Of a DNA stretch of 64,000 bases, positions 58,560 through 64,000 are shown piece by piece (the first letter of the stretch is position 1; every line of letters starts with the position of its first letter). Made by a program: the position numbers and the translations under genes. Source of the DNA: Desulfamplus sp964425195 (GTDB lineage: Bacteria > Desulfobacterota > Desulfobacteria > Desulfobacterales > Desulfobacteraceae). Where the stretch lies: NCBI GenBank assembly GCA_964425195.1, contig CAYRLG010000013.1, positions 1-64,000 on the forward strand. The letters are read 5' to 3'. Under the pieces are notes generated by a model that was given only the letters and a program-made list of their open reading frames with translations, had not been told where the DNA came from and ran no database searches.

Positions 58560-61319
58560 ATGGAGAAAAAAATTTTAGGATTATCATCATCGGCTGTTGT
58601 TGAAGCCAGAAAGAGTTATGGTTCAAATCAATTGACAAAACAGGAGGTTGAAAGTTTTTGGGATAAGTATAAGGGCAACTTTGATGATCCCATTATCAAG
58701 ATACTTTTAGTAGCACTTGCCATTAATGTTATTTTTGTGTTTATTGGCAAGGCACATTGGTATGAATCTTTCGGAATTGCGATTGCTGTTCTTCTTGCAA
58801 CTCTTGTTGGTACGTGGTCAGAACATAAGAACGAGGCAACATTTCAGCAGTTGCAGGACGATGCATCAAAGATCAAGTGTAAAGTGTTCAGAGATGGAAG
58901 TATTGCTGAAATAGATATTGACGATATTGTTGTTGGTGATTTTATACTGCTCCAGTCTGGCGACAAAATTCCGGCGGATGGTATTATCTTTAGTGGTAGT
59001 ATTAAAGTGGATCAGGCAACTCTAAATGGAGAGTCAGCAGAGGCAAAGAAGTTAAAACCCTCTGACGACTCTTCTTTTTATAGAAGCAACAAGCAGATTA
59101 CAGATTACGATCCTGATTTTGATAAGGAGATCGATTTCCTTGATCCACACAAACTCTTTCGTGGAACTGTTGTCTGCTCAGGTGAAGCTGTCATGGTCGC
59201 TAAAAGAGTTGGTGATGCCTCTCAGTATGGTAAACTTGCCCTTGAGATGCAGACAGAAGATAGAGAAAGCCCGTTAAAGGTAAAACTTGGCGATCTTGCA
59301 GACTCTATAAGTCTGTTTGGGTATATCGGTGGAGCCTTGATTGCAGTAGCATTTATATTCAAGAAGATTGTCTTAGAAAATGATTTTAATATGGCGAAAA
59401 TACTTGAGTATGTCTCAATCTGGCAAAATCCTGCAAACGATATTGTCAATGCTGTAATTCTTGCTGTAATAATTATTGTTGTTGCCGTGCCAGAAGGGCT
59501 ACCAATGATGATTGCAATGGTTCTATCTCTTAACATGAGGAAGATGCTCAACGACAATATCTTGGTGAGAAAACTTGTTGGAATAGAGACCTCAGGAAGT
59601 TTAAATATCCTATTTTCTGATAAAACAGGCACAATCACCAAAGGGCAGCTTGAAGTTGTAACTTTTATCAGCGGTGAGAATAAGCCATTTAACAAATTTG
59701 ACGAAATTATGACAGAACTCAAAGAGCTTCTTCATATCTCAATTGCCCATAATACCAATGCACTCTTTTCTGACGAAGGTGGTGTAACAAAGATTATCGG
59801 AGGTAATGCAACTGAAAGAGCATTGGTTGGATTCATCAATATGGGGGAACGCGTTGATTATCAGATGGAAAAGGTGTTTACCATACCTTTTAGCAGTGAT
59901 AAAAAATACTCTGCAACTCAGATTAAAGCCAAAGGGGAGCCATCTTTACAGCCCTCAGTTATCAAAAACTCTGATACTGATGACTTAACTTTGATTAAAG
60001 GTGCTCCTGAAAAAATTATCGAAAAATGTACCACCTACTATAGCTACAACGGCGAGATAAAAGAGCTTGCCAAATCTGATATCGCCAATCTTGAGAAAAC
60101 CATGAATGAGCTTGCAGCAAGGGCAATAAGAGTGATTGCCCTTGCTACATCTAACGAACCTCTTGAAGAGGATAAACCCTTTTCCGAGATGACTCTTGTT
60201 GGTATTGTTGGCATACGTGATGACGTTAGAGCTGAGGCAATATCTGCAATTAAAGAGGTTCAAGGTGCTGGTATTCAGGTTGTTATGATTACTGGAGATA
60301 GACGAGAGACCGCTATTGCAATTGCAAAAGAGTCTGGTCTTATGCAAAGTGATGACGATGTTATTTTGACATCTGAAGAGCTTCAGACAATATCAGACGA
60401 TGAGCTTAAAAAAGTGCTTCCTAAAATTAGAGTTATTGCAAGAGCTTTGCCTACAGACAAGAGCCGTTTAGTAAAAGTTGCTCAAGAGCTTAACCTTGTT
60501 GTTGGAATGACAGGAGATGGGGTTAATGACGCTCCAGCACTTAAGAAATCTGATGTTGGTTTTGCAATGGGAAGCGGTACAGAGGTTGCAAAAGAGGCTG
60601 GCGATATTGTTATTCTTGACGATAACTTTATCTCAATTGAAAAGGCGGTACTCTATGGACGAACAATTTTTAAAAGCATCCGAAAATTTATCATCTTCCA
60701 GTTATCCATAAATGTCAGTGCTGTTCTCATCTCGTTTATTGGTCCTCTAATTGGACTTGTTCAGCCTCTTACAATCACACAGATGCTCTGGGTTAATTTA
60801 GTTATGGATACACTTGCAGCACTTGCATTTGGAGGAGAGCCGGCTTTAAGACGATACATGAATGAACTTCCTAAACGGCGTGATGAAAAAATTGTATCCT
60901 CTGACATGTGGAGTGCTATTTTGATGGGTGGTATTTTTGTATCGAGTCTGAGCATATTTTTTCTCACATCAGATTGGATAGCTGACTTTTTCCGATTTGG
61001 ACCTGATGGAAGCCACGACATGTACCTATACACTGGTTTTTTCTCCTTTTTTGTATTTATAAGCATATTGAACGGATTGAACGCAAGAACAGAGACCATG
61101 AACCTGTTTGAGCACATTACCCAAAACATGGGATTTGTAAAGGTTATGTCCTCTATTCTTGCAATACAGGTTATAATGACATACCTTGGCGGAGTGATAT
61201 TAAGAACTCACGGGCTTGTATTCAAAGAGTGGCTTTTGATAATCGGGCTTGCACTTTTGATTATCCCTCTCGATCTTTTGAGAAAGTTTATAATGCACAA
61301 CCTATTGCATAAAAGTTGA
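58560..61319 (+). CDS. P-type Ca2+-type (PMCA-like) cation ATPase
   Basis: A 919-residue P2-type ATPase with the N-terminal cation-ATPase domain, about ten membrane helices, phosphorylation site D354 in SDKTGT, PEGLP at 311-315 (helix M4), the actuator NGES at 156-159, and TGDGVNDAPALK with GDIVILDDNF. The order and PEGLP favour calcium over sodium/potassium or copper. It sits in the inner membrane and exports cations. GAGGAATT precedes the ATG at 58560, 60 bp after clpB. A convergently oriented hairpin follows. Confidence 0.88.
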   Translation: MEKKILGLSSSAVVEARKSYGSNQLTKQEVESFWDKYKGNFDDPIIKILLVALAINVIFVFIGKAHWYESFGIAIAVLLATLVGTWSEHKNEATFQQLQDDASKIKCKVFRDGSIAEIDIDDIVVGDFILLQSGDKIPADGIIFSGSIKVDQATLNGESAEAKKLKPSDDSSFYRSNKQITDYDPDFDKEIDFLDPHKLFRGTVVCSGEAVMVAKRVGDASQYGKLALEMQTEDRESPLKVKLGDLADSISLFGYIGGALIAVAFIFKKIVLENDFNMAKILEYVSIWQNPANDIVNAVILAVIIIVVAVPEGLPMMIAMVLSLNMRKMLNDNILVRKLVGIETSGSLNILFSDKTGTITKGQLEVVTFISGENKPFNKFDEIMTELKELLHISIAHNTNALFSDEGGVTKIIGGNATERALVGFINMGERVDYQMEKVFTIPFSSDKKYSATQIKAKGEPSLQPSVIKNSDTDDLTLIKGAPEKIIEKCTTYYSYNGEIKELAKSDIANLEKTMNELAARAIRVIALATSNEPLEEDKPFSEMTLVGIVGIRDDVRAEAISAIKEVQGAGIQVVMITGDRRETAIAIAKESGLMQSDDDVILTSEELQTISDDELKKVLPKIRVIARALPTDKSRLVKVAQELNLVVGMTGDGVNDAPALKKSDVGFAMGSGTEVAKEAGDIVILDDNFISIEKAVLYGRTIFKSIRKFIIFQLSINVSAVLISFIGPLIGLVQPLTITQMLWVNLVMDTLAALAFGGEPALRRYMNELPKRRDEKIVSSDMWSAILMGGIFVSSLSIFFLTSDWIADFFRFGPDGSHDMYLYTGFFSFFVFISILNGLNARTETMNLFEHITQNMGFVKVMSSILAIQVIMTYLGGVILRTHGLVFKEWLLIIGLALLIIPLDLLRKFIMHNLLHKS

Positions 61320-61342
61320 TGGTTAGCCATAATTAAAAAAAC

Positions 61343-61376
61343 GATAGTGCTTAAGATTTTCTATTTAAGCACTATC
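61343..61376. terminator. 12-bp perfect hairpin after the P-type ATPase gene
   Basis: GATAGTGCTTAA (61343-61354) and TTAAGCACTATC (61365-61376) are exact inverted repeats with a 10-nt loop. The T-run (seven Ts) follows the stem on the minus strand; on the plus strand TATACAAAA follows. It may stop transcription from the plus side without a T-run, or block antisense reads. Confidence 0.6.
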
Positions 61377-61482
61377 TATACAAAAAGATTTATAAAAAAT
61401 TATGAATGTTTCTGATTTTAAAAGAGATATCAAGATTTTATTTTTTTTATGAACTATTGACGATATTTAAAAGATAAAAACT

Positions 61483-63000
61483 ATGAGAAAAATCCAAACT
61501 CTTGAAATGGTGAATATTTCCAAATCGTTTCAAGGTAACTTTGCAAATAAAGATATAAATCTTCACGTAAAGTCTGGCGAAATTCTTGGGCTCTTGGGTG
61601 AGAATGGAGCTGGGAAAACCACTTTAATGAATATCCTTTACGGACTCTATCAGCCTGATTCCGGAGAGATCAGGATAAACGACAAAAGTGTGAAGATAGA
61701 CTCTCCTATAGACTCTATTCATCACGGTATTGGCATGGTGCACCAACATTTCATGCTTATACAGAACCATACTGTTATTGAAAATATAGCTTTAGGATAT
61801 GAAAAAACTCCATTTTTTTTTCCAAAGATAAGAATTCACGATAAGGTTGTTGAATTTTCAGAGAGATTTAATTTTGCAATCGAACCTTATAAAAAGGTGT
61901 GGCAACTCTCTGCTGGGGAGCAGCAGAGAGTTGAGATAATTAAAGCTCTTTTAAATGGAGCGGATCTTCTTATTTTAGATGAACCAACATCAGTGCTTAC
62001 CCCTCAAGAGATAAAAGAGCTTTTCAGAATATTAAGAGATATGAAGGCACAAGGGCATATAATTATTCTCATTAGCCACAAGTTAGATGAGATAATGGAT
62101 ATATGCGATAGAGTAACAGTAATCCAAAAGGGTAAAATTGCTGGTCATGCTGATACTGCAAATATGGATAAACGATCTCTTGCAAGAATGATGATAGGTC
62201 GGGAAGTGCTTTTTAATGTCAACCGTGAACCTATGTCAAAGGGCGAAAAAGTTCTTAAAGTTTCTAATTTGCATGTAATTGGAGATAAGGGAATTGCTGT
62301 GGTTAAGGATATCTCTTTTGATATCTATGCAAACGAGATATTTGGCATTGCAGGTGTTGCAGGTAATGGTCAAAAAGAGCTTGCAGAGGCAATTACAGGA
62401 ATTAGACCTGTTAAATCAGGAACCGTCTTTGCTGGCAATAAAAATATCACAAACATGTCCCCAAGAAAGATTTACGATCATGGCGTATCTCATGTTCCTG
62501 AAGAGAGAATTAAATTTGGTATAGCCCCCGGTCTTTTTCTCTATGATAACGCTATTTTAAAACAGCACCATCTTGAGAAGTTCTCAAAAAATATCTTTTT
62601 AGAGTATGGAAGAATTAAAAAACACACCCGTTCTCTTATTGATAGCTACAAGGTTGCAACCCCATCAATAGATGTGCAGATCAAAAATCTCTCAGGAGGA
62701 AATATTCAAAAGCTGATACTTGGGCGCGAAATAAGCGAAAAACCATCTTTGCTTGTCGCATCTCATCCAACTTATGGTTTAGATGTAGGGGCAACTGAAT
62801 ATTTACGTGAACAGCTTCTTAAAAGAAGGCGTGAAGGTGGAGCCGTGCTTCTATTTTCTGAGGATTTGGATGAAATTTTTGAGCTGTGCGATAGAATTGC
62901 AGTTATGTTTCAGGGAGAATTTACAGGGGTTCTTGACTCATCAGACAAAGAGAAACTTGCAGATATTGGTTTAATGATGGCTGGTTCTGTCCGTTATTGA
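61483..63000 (+). CDS. Two-domain ABC transporter ATPase (nucleoside/simple sugar importer type)
   Basis: A 505-residue double-ABC protein of the RbsA/YufO (NupA) kind. N-half: Walker A GENGAGKT (39-46), Q-loop VHQHFML, signature LSAGEQQRVEI and Walker B LLILDEPTS. C-half: a degenerate Walker A (GVAGNGQK), signature LSGGNIQKLI and SHPTYGLDVGATE. In this family the ATPase is usually followed by two permease genes and a BmpA-type binding lipoprotein; here none follows. It either works with distant permeases or is a remnant unit. The start has no strong ribosome site (AAAAACT). Confidence 0.85.
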   Translation: MRKIQTLEMVNISKSFQGNFANKDINLHVKSGEILGLLGENGAGKTTLMNILYGLYQPDSGEIRINDKSVKIDSPIDSIHHGIGMVHQHFMLIQNHTVIENIALGYEKTPFFFPKIRIHDKVVEFSERFNFAIEPYKKVWQLSAGEQQRVEIIKALLNGADLLILDEPTSVLTPQEIKELFRILRDMKAQGHIIILISHKLDEIMDICDRVTVIQKGKIAGHADTANMDKRSLARMMIGREVLFNVNREPMSKGEKVLKVSNLHVIGDKGIAVVKDISFDIYANEIFGIAGVAGNGQKELAEAITGIRPVKSGTVFAGNKNITNMSPRKIYDHGVSHVPEERIKFGIAPGLFLYDNAILKQHHLEKFSKNIFLEYGRIKKHTRSLIDSYKVATPSIDVQIKNLSGGNIQKLILGREISEKPSLLVASHPTYGLDVGATEYLREQLLKRRREGGAVLLFSEDLDEIFELCDRIAVMFQGEFTGVLDSSDKEKLADIGLMMAGSVRY

Positions 63001-63033
63001 TGTAATTGATATTGATATGATTAATGAGACAAG

Positions 63034-63705
63034 ATGAGAAAGAATATTATCAACATTATTATTGTCGAAGATCACCCCATATTCAGGATGGGGATGAAAG
63101 AGATGATAGAGCATGAGTCAGATATGTCTGTATGTGGAGAAGCCTGTGATGTGATAGGGGCTTTAAAACTTATCCGTGAAAAGAGACCAGACATTGTTAT
63201 CGTTGATCTATCTTTGAAAGAGAGCAATGGTCTTGATATTGTAAAAGAGATTGCTGATTATCATAAACCTATGGCATGTTTAGTCTTGTCAATGCACGAT
63301 GAAGCTCTTCATGCGGAAAGGTGTATAATGGCTGGAGCAAAAGGTTATATAATGAAGCAAGAGGCTTCAGAGTCTGTTATCGTGGCAATTCGTCGCATCA
63401 TGGATGGTCATATACATGTAAGTCCTACTATTATGAGCCATATTCTCAACTCATTCCAAAGACAACCAGATATGCTCCATGAATCTCCACTTAAAAGGAT
63501 TACAGATCGTGAATTTGAGATATTTCAACTTATTGGCAGGGGAATGTCTTCCAAACAGATCGCCAATCAGCTCAACATAAGTGTGAAAACCATAGGTACC
63601 TACAGAGAGAGAATAAAAGAGAAGCTCAATCTGAAGAGTGCAGGAGAACTTGTACGATATGCCGTGATCTGGGTAGAGACTGGAATATTAAAAGTCTCCA
63701 AGTGA
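63034..63705 (+). CDS. NarL/FixJ-family response regulator
   Basis: A 223-residue two-domain regulator. The receiver has D13/D-pair text VEDHPIF, phospho-acceptor D58 (IVDLSLKESNG), Ser in LSMHDE and Lys in IMKQEAS. The C-terminal LuxR helix-turn-helix reads LTD-like ITDREFEIFQLIGRGMSSKQIANQLNISVKT. It starts 33 bp after the ABC ATPase gene. No kinase is adjacent. A TGTAGG-N7-CCTACA palindrome lies about 106 bp downstream, before the next gene, and could be its target. Confidence 0.92.
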   Translation: MRKNIINIIIVEDHPIFRMGMKEMIEHESDMSVCGEACDVIGALKLIREKRPDIVIVDLSLKESNGLDIVKEIADYHKPMACLVLSMHDEALHAERCIMAGAKGYIMKQEASESVIVAIRRIMDGHIHVSPTIMSHILNSFQRQPDMLHESPLKRITDREFEIFQLIGRGMSSKQIANQLNISVKTIGTYRERIKEKLNLKSAGELVRYAVIWVETGILKVSK

Positions 63706-63811
63706 TCTCCGTTTTTATATATCACGCCTTTCACGCCTAACTTTTTTACTACTCTTAAGTTTCTAATCTTACTATTTTATCTATTTTTTTTTCTTTCCCC
63801 TAAATTTACTA

Positions 63812-63830
63812 TGTAGGCAATTGTCCTACA
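63812..63830. promoter_or_regulatory. Operator-like palindrome TGTAGG-N7-CCTACA
   Basis: TGTAGG (63812-63817) and CCTACA (63825-63830) are exact inverted repeats around CAATTGT. The shape recalls LuxR-type response-regulator boxes such as the GacA box TGTAAG-N6-CTTACA. It lies 122 bp before the next start codon. Confidence 0.4.
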
Positions 63831-63951
63831 CAATTTTGAGAAGTTTGCATACCTTATTATGGGTACTTTGCCGATTTTTTTCTCCCAATAGATTCAATAT
63901 AACTGCTATCGGGTTTTTAACTATAAAACAAATATATTTAAGGAGAAAAAA

Positions 63952-64000
63952 ATGGCAATCAAGAGAAGAGATGGCGAACAGCAACCGGGCATTCACTGGG
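63952..64000 (+). CDS. Start of a gene cut by the window end (unknown)
   Basis: An ATG at 63952 has AAGGAG about 8 bp upstream. The first 16 codons read MAIKRRDGEQQPGIHW and then leave the window. This is too short to name. The clear ribosome site makes it a real start. Confidence 0.7.
   Translation, partial: MAIKRRDGEQQPGIHW

Noticed and set aside
1..64000. CRISPR arrays, tRNA/rRNA genes, insertion sequences, prophage
   Set aside because: No regularly spaced direct repeats, cloverleaf-like sequence, transposase or integrase text was found in reading the gaps and genes.

Overview
The window is an AT-rich bacterial chromosome segment whose gene content points to an anaerobic Desulfobacterota (Deltaproteobacteria, sulfate-reducer type). 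The evidence is: two heterodisulfide-reductase (Hdr) modules with MvhD and FdhB/FrhB-like partners, MetF placed among them, a non-decarboxylating glutaryl-CoA dehydrogenase-like enzyme within a beta-oxidation operon, a HesB/IscA-like protein with an in-frame TGA typical of selenoproteins, PAS domains with a C-x2-CP pattern, and a sensor kinase with periplasmic haem-c motifs. No rRNA, tRNA, CRISPR array, transposase or phage gene was seen. Genus cannot be settled from this window; AT-rich relatives of Desulfobacter, Desulfamplus and the multicellular magnetotactic bacteria all fit.

Layout. 0.3-2.4 kb: a metallophosphoesterase and, convergent to it, a degenerate-receiver/Ser-Thr kinase fusion. 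2.8-9.8 kb (+): acyl-CoA/alcohol module behind a very good sigma-54 promoter (acetyl-CoA hydrolase/transferase, long acyl-CoA dehydrogenase, small membrane protein, and an aldehyde dehydrogenase-iron alcohol dehydrogenase fusion that is not AdhE). 9.9-10.5 kb (-): nitroreductase. 11.0-35.1 kb (+): a long redox-signalling island. It starts at a sigma-54 promoter-like site with TGTTGCA repeats and encodes HdrA with a GltD/NfnB-like NAD(P)H domain inserted, MvhD, an FdhB/FrhB-like protein, a large secreted FN3/PKD protein, a tandem HdrA with a complete response-regulator receiver inserted, HdrC, HdrB, a haem-c-type sensor kinase, a secreted glycosidase-like protein, a receiver-kinase, MetF, a receiver-PAS-kinase and a PAS-containing sigma-54 activator. 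35.1-42.7 kb (-): beta-oxidation operon with its own sigma-54 promoter. 43.2-45.6 kb (-): kdnA-kdnB for 8-amino-Kdo. 45.7-51.3 kb: thiamine pyrophosphokinase, thyX, leuCD, a FliL-like lipoprotein, the selenocysteine IscA-like gene and ndk. 51.4-64 kb (+): aconitase, a type II restriction-modification pair, clpB, a Ca2+-type P-ATPase, an orphan two-domain ABC ATPase, a NarL-type regulator and the first codons of one more gene.

How it may work together. The acyl-CoA and alcohol modules feed reducing equivalents and acetyl-CoA; the Hdr modules and MetF would balance NAD(P)H, ferredoxin and thiol/disulfide pools around C1/acetyl-CoA oxidation. Three separate transcription units carry sigma-54-type promoters and the window encodes a sigma-54 activator without a receiver domain, while an NtrC-type receiver sits inside the second HdrA. 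The most unusual hypothesis is direct phosphorylation-linked control of an Hdr flavoprotein complex by neighbouring redox-sensing kinases; that is inference from architecture and gene order.
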